A DNA stretch of 64,000 nt from Curtobacterium salicis (lineage in GTDB: Bacteria; Actinomycetota; Actinomycetes; Actinomycetales; Microbacteriaceae). The position numbers were made by a program, and so were the translations under genes. Positions 52,270 through 60,506 of this stretch are shown one piece after another. The stretch spans positions 682,001-746,000 of the forward strand of contig NZ_JAAOYO010000002.1 of NCBI RefSeq assembly GCF_011759505.1, written 5' to 3'. Under the pieces are notes generated by a model. It had not been told where the DNA came from. It ran no database searches and saw only the letters and a program-made list of their open reading frames with translations. Position 1 is the stretch's first letter; each line of letters begins with the position of its first letter.

Positions 52270-52583
52270 GCGGGTCCTTCTCTGCTGGCGGATCGGTCCG
52301 CGTCGACCACGGCCCGACGGCGTCGTCCGACCCGCCGCCGCCTCGTCGGCCACGGCCGGGAGGCACGGCACCGGTCGCCCGGGGTCGTCACGTCGCGCAC
52401 GCGGACCGGCGGGCGATCGCACGTGGGGATGCTCGGTGATGCTAGTACGGCTGCCCTGCGCCCAGGTCCGAGGCACGGGCGCGCGATCCGGCGGGCGCGA
52501 GTTCCGGCGGCCGCGAGGTGCGCGGGTGACGCCGCCACGTGCCTCCCGGCCGGTCCCGACCTCCGAGTGCCAGGCTGGAGCGC
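52270..52583. other. 314-base intergenic region with a widely spaced inverted repeat
   Basis: This gap between the divergent GH2 and 140-residue protein genes holds CGGCCGGGAGGCACG (52353-52367) and its perfect complement CGTGCCTCCCGGCCG (52538-52552), 15-bp arms 170 bases apart. They are the same GGGAGGC family as the terminators, but here split. TGATGCTAGTACGG near 52437-52450 is the most AT-rich stretch and may hold the GH2 promoter on the minus strand. I see no coding sequence. Confidence 0.55.
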
Positions 52584-53006
52584 ATGATCAGCGTCGAACT
52601 CGCCCGGTCCCTGCGTGACGCCGGACTCCGCTGGCACCCGGACACCGGCGATCGCTTCGTCATCGACAAGCCGGGCGTCGAGGAGGACGTCTACACGGTC
52701 TCGGAGATGACCGTCGAACGGCACGACCACCCGACCGGCACCGTGCTCGGGTTCAACGGGACGACGGAGTGGGCGCTCGACTCGGTCACGGCCGAGGAGT
52801 CGCTCTGGCTCCCGCGTGAGGACCAGCTGCGCGAGCTCCTCGGTCCCGCGTTCGTCGGCCTGACCCGGACGACGTCGGCCGCCGGGGACGTCGTGCACAC
52901 GGTCACCGCCCGGATCGACGACGTCGAACGGTCCTTCGCCGCGGCGGATGCAGCGATGGCGTACGGGGCGGCCCTGGCGGCGTACATCACCGCGGCGCTG
53001 GACTGA
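52584..53006 (+). CDS. Conserved-looking small protein of unknown function
   Basis: The 140-residue protein has no signal peptide or span. It has the pattern LARSLRDAGLRWHPDTGDRF, then DVYTVSEMTVERH and TLWLP-type stretch SLWLPREDQLRELLG, ending in an Ala-rich helix (FAAADAAMAYGAALAAYITAAL). Homologues in related actinobacteria are, to my memory, labelled as pilus-assembly proteins without good support. CTGGAG precedes ATG 52584. It lies just upstream of the dnaK promoter, in the same direction. Confidence 0.7.
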   Translation: MISVELARSLRDAGLRWHPDTGDRFVIDKPGVEEDVYTVSEMTVERHDHPTGTVLGFNGTTEWALDSVTAEESLWLPREDQLRELLGPAFVGLTRTTSAAGDVVHTVTARIDDVERSFAAADAAMAYGAALAAYITAALD

Positions 53007-53032
53007 GGCGTCGCTCCGGCCGGTCCCGGTGA

Positions 53033-53116
53033 CTTGAGTCGATCCGGCGCAACTCCTGGCCCACCCACCTTGACGTCCAGCCGAGGCGGAGTAGAGTTGA
53101 GTCCATCGGACGCAAG
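53033..53116 (+). promoter_or_regulatory. dnaK operon promoter with HAIR operators
   Basis: A TTGACG box (53070-53075) is 16 bases from TAGAGT (53092-53097), a sigma-70-type promoter. Overlapping the -10 is HAIR site GTTGAGT-CCATCGG-ACGCAAG (53096-53116), 12 of 14 matches to CTTGAGT-N7-ACTCAAG. A weaker second site begins at CTTGAGT (53033-53039), its right half GCGCAAC. HspR bound at 53096-53116 would block the polymerase; release on heat shock follows when DnaK is titrated. Confidence 0.78.
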
Positions 53117-53154
53117 TCCGAGCAGACTTTGCTCCACTACCGAAAGGGAGTCCC

Positions 53155-55020
53155 ATGGGACGCGCAGTAGGAATCGACCTCGGAACCACCAACTCGGTCG
53201 TCGCCGTGCTCGAGGGTGGCGAGCCCACCGTCATCGCCAACGCCGAGGGCCTCCGGACGACCCCGTCCATCGTCGCCTTCACGAAGGACGGCGAAGTCCT
53301 GGTCGGCGAGACCGCCAAGCGCCAGGCCGTGACGAACGTCGACCGCACCATCGCCTCGGTCAAGCGCCACATCGGCACCGACTGGACGACCGACATCGAC
53401 GGCAAGAAGTACACGCCGCAGGAGATCTCGGCCCGTACCCTCGGCAAGCTCAAGCGCGACGCCGAGCAGTACCTCGGTGAAGACGTCACCGACGCGGTCA
53501 TCACCGTCCCGGCGTACTTCAACGACGCCGAGCGCCAGGCCACGAAGGACGCCGGTGAGATCGCCGGCCTCAACGTCCTCCGCATCATCAACGAGCCGAC
53601 CGCCGCAGCACTGGCGTACGGCCTCGACAAGGGCAAGGAAGACGAGCTCATCCTGGTCTTCGACCTCGGTGGCGGCACGTTCGACGTCTCCCTGCTCGAG
53701 GTGGGCAAGGACGACGACTTCTCCACCATCCAGGTCCGCGCGACCTCCGGCGACAACCGCCTCGGCGGCGACGACTGGGACCAGCGCATCGTCGACCACC
53801 TGGTGAAGAAGTTCAAGGCCGACCACGGTGTCGACCTGTCCACGGACAAGATCGCGAAGCAGCGCCTCAAGGAAGCCGCCGAGCAGGCGAAGAAGGAGCT
53901 GTCGAGCCAGCTCAGCGCCAACATCCAGCTGCCCTACCTCACGCTCACCAGCGAGGGCCCGCTGAACCTCGACGAGACCATCTCGCGCGCACAGTTCGAG
54001 CAGATGACCTCCGACCTGCTCGACCGCACCAAGAAGCCCTTCAACGACGTCATCAAGGAAGCGGGCGTGTCCGTCAACGACATCGCGCACGTGGTCCTCG
54101 TCGGCGGCTCGACCCGTATGCCCGCCGTGGCCGAGGTCGTCAAGTCGCTGACCGGTGGCAAGTCCCCGAACCAGGGTGTCAACCCGGACGAGGTCGTCGC
54201 CGTCGGTGCCGCACTGCAGGCCGGTGTCCTCAAGGGCGAGCGCAAGGACGTCCTGCTCATCGACGTCACCCCGCTCTCGCTCGGCATCGAGACCAAGGGC
54301 GGCCTGATGACGAAGCTCATCGACCGCAACACCGCGATCCCGACCAAGCGCAGCGAGACCTTCACCACCGCCGACTCGAACCAGCCGTCGGTCGCGATCC
54401 AGGTCTTCCAGGGCGAGCGCGAGTTCACCCGCGACAACAAGCCGCTCGGCACCTTCGAGCTCACCGGCATCGCCCCGGCACCCGCGGGCATCCCGCAGAT
54501 CGAGGTCACGTTCGACATCGACGCCAACGGCATCGTGCACGTGTCCGCGAAGGACAAGGGCACCGGCAAGGAGCAGTCGATGGTCATCTCCGGCGGCTCG
54601 TCGCTGCCGAAGGAGGACATCGAGCGCATGGTCCGCGAAGCCGAGGAGCACGCGGCCGAGGACAAGGCCCGTCGCGAAGCCAGCGAGCGTCGCAACCAGG
54701 CCGAGCAGCTCGCCTACTCGATCGAGAAGCTCATCAAGGAGAACGACGAGAAGCTCCCCGCGGACGTCAAGTCCGAGGTGCAGGCCGATGTCGACGCGCT
54801 GAAGTCGGCCCTCGCGGGTGACGACGACGACGCGGTGAAGACCGCGTTCGACAAGCTCAACGAGTCGCAGGGCAAGATCGGCCAGGCCATCTACGCCCAG
54901 GACCAGTCCGCTGCCGCAGCCGGTCCGGACGCCGGTGCCGAGGGCCAGACCGCCGGTGACGACGAGGACATCGTCGACGCCGAGGTCGTGGACGACGAGG
55001 ACGACAAGGACAAGAAGTAA
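53155..55020 (+). CDS. dnaK: Chaperone DnaK (Hsp70)
   Basis: The 621-residue Hsp70 has nucleotide-binding signatures [17 protein letters not shown] (near 6-22), [17 protein letters not shown] (near 168-184) and [13 protein letters not shown] (near 312-324), a substrate-binding domain from about 370, and a helical lid with an acidic Gly/Ala tail ending DEDDKDKK. It folds or unfolds client proteins with ATP, with DnaJ and GrpE encoded next. The start ATG 53155 has GAAAGGGAG upstream. It is the first gene of dnaK-grpE-dnaJ-hspR, controlled by HAIR sites. Confidence 0.97.
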   Translation: MGRAVGIDLGTTNSVVAVLEGGEPTVIANAEGLRTTPSIVAFTKDGEVLVGETAKRQAVTNVDRTIASVKRHIGTDWTTDIDGKKYTPQEISARTLGKLKRDAEQYLGEDVTDAVITVPAYFNDAERQATKDAGEIAGLNVLRIINEPTAAALAYGLDKGKEDELILVFDLGGGTFDVSLLEVGKDDDFSTIQVRATSGDNRLGGDDWDQRIVDHLVKKFKADHGVDLSTDKIAKQRLKEAAEQAKKELSSQLSANIQLPYLTLTSEGPLNLDETISRAQFEQMTSDLLDRTKKPFNDVIKEAGVSVNDIAHVVLVGGSTRMPAVAEVVKSLTGGKSPNQGVNPDEVVAVGAALQAGVLKGERKDVLLIDVTPLSLGIETKGGLMTKLIDRNTAIPTKRSETFTTADSNQPSVAIQVFQGEREFTRDNKPLGTFELTGIAPAPAGIPQIEVTFDIDANGIVHVSAKDKGTGKEQSMVISGGSSLPKEDIERMVREAEEHAAEDKARREASERRNQAEQLAYSIEKLIKENDEKLPADVKSEVQADVDALKSALAGDDDDAVKTAFDKLNESQGKIGQAIYAQDQSAAAAGPDAGAEGQTAGDDEDIVDAEVVDDEDDKDKK

Positions 55021-55023
55021 CCG

Positions 55024-55674
55024 ATGGCTGACCCGAACAACGACAACGTCGACGACGCCCAGGACCCGCAGGTCGAGGGCGACGCCACGAACGCGACCGA
55101 GCCCGACGACCTGATCGAGGCCGAGGGTCCCGACGTCGAGGTCCCGGTCGACGGTCCCGCCGCCGGTGGCCCCGCCGACGACCTCAGCCCGGAGGACGAG
55201 GCCCTGCTCGCCGATGCCGCGTCCGGCATCGCCGAGGACCGGCTCTCGCCGTCCGACCGCGACCTGGTCGCCGAGATGCGGACGGACATGCTCCGTGCGC
55301 AGGCCGAGCTCGTGAACTTCCGGAAGCGCGTCGAGCGCGACCGGGACGCCAACCGCGAGGTCGTCATCGCCGAGGTCGTCCGGGCCCTGCTCCCCGCCCT
55401 CGACGACCTGAACCGTGCCGAGGCGCACGGTGACCTGACCGACGGACCGATGCACGTCATCGCGCAGAAGATCCGCGGCGGGTTCGACCGGTTCAAGCTC
55501 GTGCAGATCGGTGAGAAGGGCGAGTCCTTCGACCCCAACGTGCACGAGGCCATCGTCCAGCTGCCCACGCCGGGCGCCACCAGCCAGACCGTGGCGGACG
55601 TCGTGGAGCCGGGCTACAAGCTCGGCGACCGCGTCATCCGTGCCGCCAAGGTCGCGGTGGCGGTCCCGGCCTGA
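55024..55674 (+). CDS. grpE: Nucleotide exchange factor GrpE
   Basis: The 216-residue protein has a long acidic, low-complexity N-terminal stretch (about 1-85), a coiled coil (AELVNFRKRVERDRDANREV, near 97-116) and the C-terminal beta wing with the GrpE signature FDPNVHEAIVQLPTPGATSQTVADVVEPGYKLGDRVIRAAKVAV (near 161-205). It accelerates ADP release from DnaK. It follows dnaK by 3 bases, within one operon. The acidic N-terminus is typical of actinobacterial GrpE. Confidence 0.96.
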   Translation: MADPNNDNVDDAQDPQVEGDATNATEPDDLIEAEGPDVEVPVDGPAAGGPADDLSPEDEALLADAASGIAEDRLSPSDRDLVAEMRTDMLRAQAELVNFRKRVERDRDANREVVIAEVVRALLPALDDLNRAEAHGDLTDGPMHVIAQKIRGGFDRFKLVQIGEKGESFDPNVHEAIVQLPTPGATSQTVADVVEPGYKLGDRVIRAAKVAVAVPA

Positions 55675-55704
55675 GCGCCGACGACGGAAGAAGGGAGGTG
55701 AGCC

Positions 55705-56712
55705 GTGGCCAGTCAGGACTGGTTCGACAAGGACTTCTACGCCGTGCTCGGTGTGTCGAAGGACGCATCCGAAGCTGAGCTCAAGAAGACGTACCGGAAG
55801 CTCGCGCGGCAGTACCACCCGGACTCCAACCCGGGTGACGCAGCCGCCGAGTCGAAGTTCAAGGAGATCAGCGAGGCGTACTCGGTGCTCTCCGACAAGG
55901 AGCAGCGCGCCGAGTACGACCAGGTGCGTGCCATGGGCTCCGGCGCCCGCTTCACCGCGGGTGGCCCGGGCGGCCAGGGCGGCTTCGAGGACGTCTTCGG
56001 CGGCATGTTCGGCGGCGGCCAGGGCGGCGGCGGACAGCGCGTCCGCTTCGGTCAGGGCGGCGGCGGTGGTGCCGGCGGCTTCGAGGACATCCTCGGCGGC
56101 ATGTTCGGCGGCGGTGGCTTCGGCCAGAACACCGGCGGCTTCCGCGGCTTCGGCGGTCCGACGAAGGGGCGCGACGTCACCGCGACGACGACCCTGGACT
56201 TCGCCACCGCGATCGCCGGCGACACCGTCAAGCTCGCGCAGGGCAACGGTCGTCAGGTGAACGTCCGCATCCCCGCGGGCGTCGCCGACGGCCAGAAGAT
56301 CCGGCTGCGTGGGCGCGGTGAGCCGAGCCCCGACGGCGGTGACGCCGGTGACCTCGTGGTCACCGTCACCGTCCGGAAGCACCCGGTGTTCGAGCGTGAC
56401 GGGCTCAACCTGCGGATCGACGTCCCCGTGACGTTCGTCGAGGCGGCACTCGGCGCGACGATCGAGGTCCCGACGCTCGGCGGTCCGACCGTCAAGCTGC
56501 GGGTCGCCCCGGGCACGCCGTCCGGACGTGTCCTGCGTGTCAAGGGCCGCGGGGTCACGACCAAGAACGGCACCGGCGACCTGCTCGCCACCGTCCAGGT
56601 CGCGGTCCCGTCCCACCTGTCGGACAAGGCCCGCGAGGCGCTCGACGCCCTCGCGGCGGCCCTGCCCGACGAGGACCCCCGCGAGGACCTCCTCGCCAAG
56701 GCGCGCGGCTAG
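55705..56712 (+). CDS. dnaJ: DnaJ-type J-domain co-chaperone without zinc finger
   Basis: The 335-residue protein has a J domain with HPD (near residue 34, QYHPDSN), a Gly/Phe-rich stretch (about 78-150, GGMFGGG repeats) and two C-terminal peptide-binding beta domains. The CxxCxGxG zinc repeats of classical type-I DnaJ are missing, so it is a type-II or CbpA-like J protein. It stimulates DnaK ATPase and delivers substrates. The GTG start has GGGAGGTGAGCC upstream. The stop lies inside a 20-bp palindrome. Confidence 0.93.
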   Translation: MASQDWFDKDFYAVLGVSKDASEAELKKTYRKLARQYHPDSNPGDAAAESKFKEISEAYSVLSDKEQRAEYDQVRAMGSGARFTAGGPGGQGGFEDVFGGMFGGGQGGGGQRVRFGQGGGGGAGGFEDILGGMFGGGGFGQNTGGFRGFGGPTKGRDVTATTTLDFATAIAGDTVKLAQGNGRQVNVRIPAGVADGQKIRLRGRGEPSPDGGDAGDLVVTVTVRKHPVFERDGLNLRIDVPVTFVEAALGATIEVPTLGGPTVKLRVAPGTPSGRVLRVKGRGVTTKNGTGDLLATVQVAVPSHLSDKAREALDALAAALPDEDPREDLLAKARG

Positions 56713-56778
56713 CCGCGCGCCCCACACGGCCGGGAGGCTCGGTGCGGCTCCGTCAGGAACCGGCACCGCGCCTCCCGG
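56701..56778. terminator. Palindrome and GGGAGGC hairpin between dnaJ and hspR
   Basis: A perfect 20-bp palindrome (56701-56720) includes the dnaJ stop. It is followed by CCGGGAGGC (56730-56738) pairing with GCCTCCCGG (56770-56778), with inner CGGTGC/GCACCG. Placed between co-directional dnaJ and hspR, this pair may be a partial terminator or attenuator that lowers hspR expression relative to the chaperones. Confidence 0.65.
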
Positions 56779-56819
56779 TCGCCCCCATCCCACGCCACAC
56801 CCGACGGAAGGAGCGCCCG

Positions 56820-57239
56820 ATGGCCGATCTGGACGAGCACTCCCCCGTCTTCGCGATCGCGGTCGCCGCAGAGCTGGCGGAGATGCACCCGCAGACGCTC
56901 CGGCAGTACGACCGCCTCGGGCTCGTCGTCCCCGGTCGGACCCGCGGCGGCTCCCGCCGGTACTCGATGCGGGACATCACGCAGTTGCGGGAGATCGCCC
57001 GCCTCGGCTCCGAGGGCGTGTCCCTCGAGGGCATCCGCCGCGTGCTCGACCTCGAGAACGAGAACACGCTGCTGCGCGCTCGTGTCCGGGACCTGGAGCG
57101 CGCCCTCGCCGACCAGCTCATCAGCCGGCCGGGCGCCCGGGTCTTCGCGGCGACCGCGACCGGTGCCGCCGTCTCCCTCCGCGCGGGCGCACGACCGCAG
57201 CGCAACAACGCGGTCGTGCTCTACCGCCCGCAGCGCTGA
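56820..57239 (+). CDS. hspR: Heat-shock repressor HspR (MerR family)
   Basis: The 139-residue protein has a MerR-type winged helix: VFAIAVAAELAEMHPQTLRQYDRLGLVVPGRTRGGSRRYSMRDI, then the HspR helix LREIARLGSEGVSLEGIRRVLDLENE. HspR binds HAIR sites with DnaK as co-repressor, and loses DNA when DnaK is busy with unfolded protein. It heads no separate operon but lies behind a hairpin after dnaJ. Sites at 47493 and 53096 are its likely targets. The C-terminal Arg-rich stretch (LRAGARPQRNN) is unlike the conserved part and is probably flexible. Confidence 0.92.
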   Translation: MADLDEHSPVFAIAVAAELAEMHPQTLRQYDRLGLVVPGRTRGGSRRYSMRDITQLREIARLGSEGVSLEGIRRVLDLENENTLLRARVRDLERALADQLISRPGARVFAATATGAAVSLRAGARPQRNNAVVLYRPQR

Positions 57240-57265
57240 CGCCGCCCGCCGCACACATCGCCGGC

Positions 57266-57442
57266 TCAGGGGGCCGAGTCGTCGAACAGGGCGTCGAAGT
57301 CCCCGCCAGCGGCGCTGCAGGTGGGCGGTGGTCGGAGCCGGTCGTCGCCAGCGGTCGCCGGCGCCCCGGACGCCGCGGCCCGGTGACGCCGTGCCTGCCG
57401 TCGGAGGTGCGCGAGCACGTCCCGGACACACCGCTCACACAT
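57266..57442 (-). CDS. Small ORF with a CxxC head, coupled to the GntR gene
   Basis: A 58-codon frame, ATG 57442 to TGA 57266-57268, gives MCERCVRDVLAHLRRQARRH then an Ala/Pro-rich part and an acidic end FDALFDDSAP. Its ATG overlaps the last codons of the GntR regulator gene (ATGTGTGA), so it would be translated by coupling. Third-position GC is about 80%, in line with coding use. The lone CxxC near the N-terminus could bind a metal if dimeric. There is no known homologue by recognition, and it may be non-coding. Confidence 0.45.
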   Translation of the reverse strand: MCERCVRDVLAHLRRQARRHRAAASGAPATAGDDRLRPPPTCSAAGGDFDALFDDSAP

Positions 57443-58112
57443 GCGCGGGTCCGACGTCCTCCGGTCCCGCGTGGTCGGGGTCCGGGAGCAGGTGCGCGGA
57501 CCACGTCGCCCGCTCCGCCAGACGGCCGTCGCGCAGGTCGACCGCGACCCGCAGGGCGACGATGCCCGTCCGGATGTCCTGCCACGGCAGGGCGGCCTCG
57601 AGCTCGCGGTGCCGCAGCCGGAACGTCAGCCCGTCGAGGGCGCCCCGCAGCGCCGCGGTCAACATCGGGTTCCGGCACTCCTCGATGAACGTGCGGTAGA
57701 TCGGCGTCGCCGCGTCGGCCGAGGGTTGCCAGGACGGCGCTTCGAGACAGTCGAGCAGGAGCCCCAGCCGCCGGAAGACCGCGCTCCGACTCCGGTCGCC
57801 GAGTCGCGGCACCGTCACCCGCACGACGCCACCGAACAACAGTCCGAGTGCCTGCAGGGCCGGGACGACGTCCTCCCGCGCCGGGACCGCGACCCGCGTG
57901 TACCGGTTCGCGCGGAGTTCGACGAGCCCCAGGTGCGCCAGGTCCGCCAGGGCTTCGCGCACCGGCGTGCGCGAGCACCCGAGACGAGCGGCCAGCTCCT
58001 GGTCGTCCAACCGCTCACCCGGGCAGAGGGACCCGCGCATGATCTCGCTGCGGAGTCGGTCGCGCGCGATGTCGCGCAGCAGTGGCCTGGTCTCGGAAGG
58101 CTGAGCGAACAT
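57435..58112 (-). CDS. GntR-family regulator (FCD-like)
   Basis: The 225-residue protein begins with a GntR winged helix (LRDIARDRLRSEIMRGSLCPGERLDDQELAARLGCSRTPVREALADLAHLGLVEL, about 13-66), ending in an all-helical domain of FCD/FadR type (FIEECRNPMLTAALRGALDGLTFRLR near 147-172). Metal-ligand residues of FCD are only partly visible. Effector unknown. GAGAGGGG lies before ATG 58112. It overlaps the start of the following small ORF, and the divergent neighbour is a methyltransferase. Confidence 0.85.
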   Translation of the reverse strand: MFAQPSETRPLLRDIARDRLRSEIMRGSLCPGERLDDQELAARLGCSRTPVREALADLAHLGLVELRANRYTRVAVPAREDVVPALQALGLLFGGVVRVTVPRLGDRSRSAVFRRLGLLLDCLEAPSWQPSADAATPIYRTFIEECRNPMLTAALRGALDGLTFRLRHRELEAALPWQDIRTGIVALRVAVDLRDGRLAERATWSAHLLPDPDHAGPEDVGPAHV

Positions 58113-58243
58113 CGGCCCCTCTCGCTGCTCCGCTGGGGTCCGGACGATCCGGACGTCCTCCGAGCGTAGGGTCCGTGTCGCGGCCTGTCGCGTGTGACAT
58201 ACCACTGCGGATGGCCGTGCGCCTCCGGCCCAGCCCGCCCGGC

Positions 58244-58249
58244 TACCCT
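58244..58249 (+). promoter_or_regulatory. Leaderless-type -10 box of the methyltransferase gene
   Basis: TACCCT ends 6 bases before GTG 58256; there is no ribosome binding site between. Confidence 0.45.
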
Positions 58250-58255
58250 CAGCAG

Positions 58256-59407
58256 GTGCCGTCATTCGACTTCGCGGACCACTTCCGCCGCTCCCCCGCC
58301 GACCGCGGTCCGGACCTGATGACCATCGACGGCACGGACCGGTTCCTGCTCGACGAGGCACCCCACGTGCACAGCGACGCCCTCCGCCAGCCCGGCGAGG
58401 TCGCGGTCGTCGACGACCGGTACGGCGTGCTGACGCTCGGGCTCCTGGCGTTGCACGGTGCCGACGGCGTCCGCGTCGTGCAGGACTCCCTGACGAGCGA
58501 ACGCGCCCTCGGCGCCGCCGCCGGGACCTTCGGACGCCGCGGGTTCACGCATGCCCGGTCCCTCGAGGACGCCTTCCGGGACGTCCGGCTCGTGCTGCTC
58601 CGCCTGCCGAAGTCGCACGACCGGCTCGACGAGATCGCACGGGCCGTCGCACGCTGGGCCGCCCCCGACGTGGTACTCCTCTGCGGTGGCGTGAACAAGC
58701 ACATGACGCTGTCCCAGAACGATGTCCTGCGCCGGTACTTCGGCGACGTCACGGCATCCCGCGGCCGGGGCAAGAGCCGACTGCTCGTCGCGCAGGACCC
58801 CCTCGCCGCCGCCGCTGCCCGCGCTGCCGTCACCGCGCCGTGGCCCCGACGGGTGCACCTCGACGAGCTCGGCATGACCATCGTCGCGCACGGTGGGGTG
58901 TTCGCCGGCGCCTCGCTCGACCTCGGCACGCGGGTGCTGCTCGAGGCGATGGACGACGCGGTGCCCACCGCCCGGACCGCGGTCGACCTCGGCAGCGGCA
59001 ACGGCGTCATCGCCGTCGAGCTCGCCCGTCGACGACCGGCGATCCGGGTCATCGCGACCGACGTCACCTCGACCGCGGTCGCCTCGACCACCGCGACCGC
59101 CGAGGTGAACAGCGTCGCCGATCGGGTCCGGGTCCTCCGCAGTGACGCCGGCGACGAGATCGACTCCGGCAGCGCCCAGCTCGCGCTCTGCAACCCGCCG
59201 TTCCACGAGGGCACGACGGTGAGCACCGACGCGGCCGAGGCGATGTTCCGGAACGCGGCCACGATCCTCCAGGCCGGCGGGGAACTGTGGTGCGTCTGGA
59301 ACTCGCACCTGCGCTACCGGCCGGTGCTCGAGCGCCTGGTGGGGCCGACCCGACAGGTCGTGCGCACCGCGAAGTTCACGGTGACCGCCTCGGTCGCTCG
59401 CGGCTGA
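58256..59407 (+). CDS. RsmC/RlmG-type rRNA guanine N2-methyltransferase-like
   Basis: The 383-residue protein has two methyltransferase-like halves. The C-terminal one holds SAM motif I VDLGSGNGVIAVELA (near 243), acidic motif and the catalytic NPPFHEG (near 312-318), a signature of RsmC/RlmG enzymes that methylate guanine N2 in 16S or 23S rRNA. The N-terminal half is degenerate (VLLCGGVNKHMTLSQNDVLRR). Which rRNA site is hit cannot be read out. The GTG 58256 start follows a TACCCT box by 6 bases; the long frame upstream lacks conservation. Confidence 0.85.
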   Translation: MPSFDFADHFRRSPADRGPDLMTIDGTDRFLLDEAPHVHSDALRQPGEVAVVDDRYGVLTLGLLALHGADGVRVVQDSLTSERALGAAAGTFGRRGFTHARSLEDAFRDVRLVLLRLPKSHDRLDEIARAVARWAAPDVVLLCGGVNKHMTLSQNDVLRRYFGDVTASRGRGKSRLLVAQDPLAAAAARAAVTAPWPRRVHLDELGMTIVAHGGVFAGASLDLGTRVLLEAMDDAVPTARTAVDLGSGNGVIAVELARRRPAIRVIATDVTSTAVASTTATAEVNSVADRVRVLRSDAGDEIDSGSAQLALCNPPFHEGTTVSTDAAEAMFRNAATILQAGGELWCVWNSHLRYRPVLERLVGPTRQVVRTAKFTVTASVARG

Positions 59408-59423
59408 GCACCGCACCACCACG

Positions 59424-59466
59424 ACGACGACGCCCCCGCACCGGATCGGTGCGGGGGCGTCGTCGT
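59424..59466. terminator. 19-bp hairpin between convergent genes
   Basis: Arms 59424-59442 and 59448-59466 are perfectly complementary (ACGACGACGCCCCCGCACC against its complement), loop GGATC. It ends the methyltransferase gene and, on the other strand, the aldo/keto reductase gene (stop at 59478). It is of another sequence type than the GGGAGGC family. Confidence 0.82.
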
Positions 59467-59477
59467 GACGGATCGGA

Positions 59478-60320
59478 CTACGCCGGGACGTAGTCGAACG
59501 TGTCGGGGTCCGGGCCGGTGCGGTGGCCCTTGTCGAGGGTCGTGATGTCCGTCATGTCCTCGTCGGAGAGCTCGAAGTCGAAGATCGCGAAGTTCTCCTC
59601 GACGCGCGAGCGGGTGACCGACTTCGGGAAGACGACGTCACCGCGCTGGATGTGCCAGCGGAGGACGACCTGCGCCGGGGTCTTGCCCGTGGCGCCGGCG
59701 ATGCGGACGATCGTCTCGTCGTCGAGGACCAGACCCTGCGCGATCGGGGACCAGGCCTCGGTCACGATGCCGTGCTCGCGGCCGTAGGCGCGGAGCTCCT
59801 CCTGCGCGAGGTACGGGTGCACCTCGATCTGGTTGACGGCCGGGGTGACGGTCGTCTCCGCAGCGAGGCGGTTGAGGTGGTGCGCCTGGAAGTTGCTCAC
59901 ACCGATGCTGCGGCTGGTGCCGGCGTGGTAGAGCTCCTCGAGCGCCTTCCAGGTCGGGACGAAGTCGCTGACGGTCGGCAGCGGCCAGTGGATGAGGAAC
60001 AGGTCGGTGTAGCCACCGAGCAGGTCGGCCGACTTCTTGCCGTTCTCGGCAGCCGCCTCCGGGGCGTGGAAGCCGTTGTTGAGCTTCGAGGTGACGAAGA
60101 TCTCCTCACGCGGGATGCCGGACTCGGCGATCGCCTCGCCGACCTCTTTCTCGTTGCCGTACATCTCGGCGGTGTCGATGTGGCGGTAGCCGACCTCGAG
60201 CGCGGTCAGGGTGGCGGCCTTCGTCTCCGAGGGGTCGATCTGGAAGACGCCGAAGCCGAGCTGGGGGATCGTGCGGCCGTCGTTGAGCGTGATGTTCGGA
60301 ACGGTAGTCATGGTGTCCAT
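59478..60320 (-). CDS. Aldo/keto reductase (AKR5-like)
   Basis: The 280-residue protein has DTAEMYGNEKEVGEAI (Asp, catalytic Tyr near 56), VTSKLNNGF (Lys near 80), LFLIHWPLP (His near 113), SIGVSNFQ and the C-terminal FPKSVTRSRVEEN cofactor motif, the set of 2,5-diketo-gluconate/xylose reductase-type AKRs. It reduces aldehydes or sugars with NADPH. GAGGAG (minus strand) lies 5 bases before ATG 60320, deciding the start over ATG 60311. It is unlike the aldo/keto reductase at 9563 in length and motifs. Confidence 0.9.
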   Translation of the reverse strand: MDTMTTVPNITLNDGRTIPQLGFGVFQIDPSETKAATLTALEVGYRHIDTAEMYGNEKEVGEAIAESGIPREEIFVTSKLNNGFHAPEAAAENGKKSADLLGGYTDLFLIHWPLPTVSDFVPTWKALEELYHAGTSRSIGVSNFQAHHLNRLAAETTVTPAVNQIEVHPYLAQEELRAYGREHGIVTEAWSPIAQGLVLDDETIVRIAGATGKTPAQVVLRWHIQRGDVVFPKSVTRSRVEENFAIFDFELSDEDMTDITTLDKGHRTGPDPDTFDYVPA

Positions 60321-60400
60321 CCAACTCCTCGGTCCTCAGCGAGCGCTCCGGGAGCTCCCAGCGGGCCGTCGGCGGCACATCTGCGTCATGCCGTATTCGT

Positions 60401-60414
60401 ATGTGGTATATTTG
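60401..60414 (+). promoter_or_regulatory. AT-rich promoter element B
   Basis: ATGT-N5-ATTTG (60401-60414), in the patch GTATTCGTATGTGGTATATTTG, 93 bases before ATG 60507. It resembles elements A (20399) and C (63865). It lies in the 186-base region shared with the divergent aldo/keto reductase. Confidence 0.5.
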
Positions 60415-60506
60415 TTGCTCGCCGCATTGCCGCGGCTCGTTCCGCTCCCGGACCGCGTTCTCGCGCAGCCCGGGACGTCCCATCACGAACAGAGAGACAC
60501 ACACGG

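Noticed and set aside
53137-56793. A 1218-codon minus-strand frame opposite dnaK, grpE and dnaJ
   Set aside because: The plus strand clearly encodes the chaperones; the antisense frame is Val/Gly/Asp/Leu-rich without motifs.
59523-60506. Plus-strand upstream extension of the large secreted protein frame
   Set aside because: It overlaps the well-supported aldo/keto reductase; the signal peptide begins at ATG 60507.
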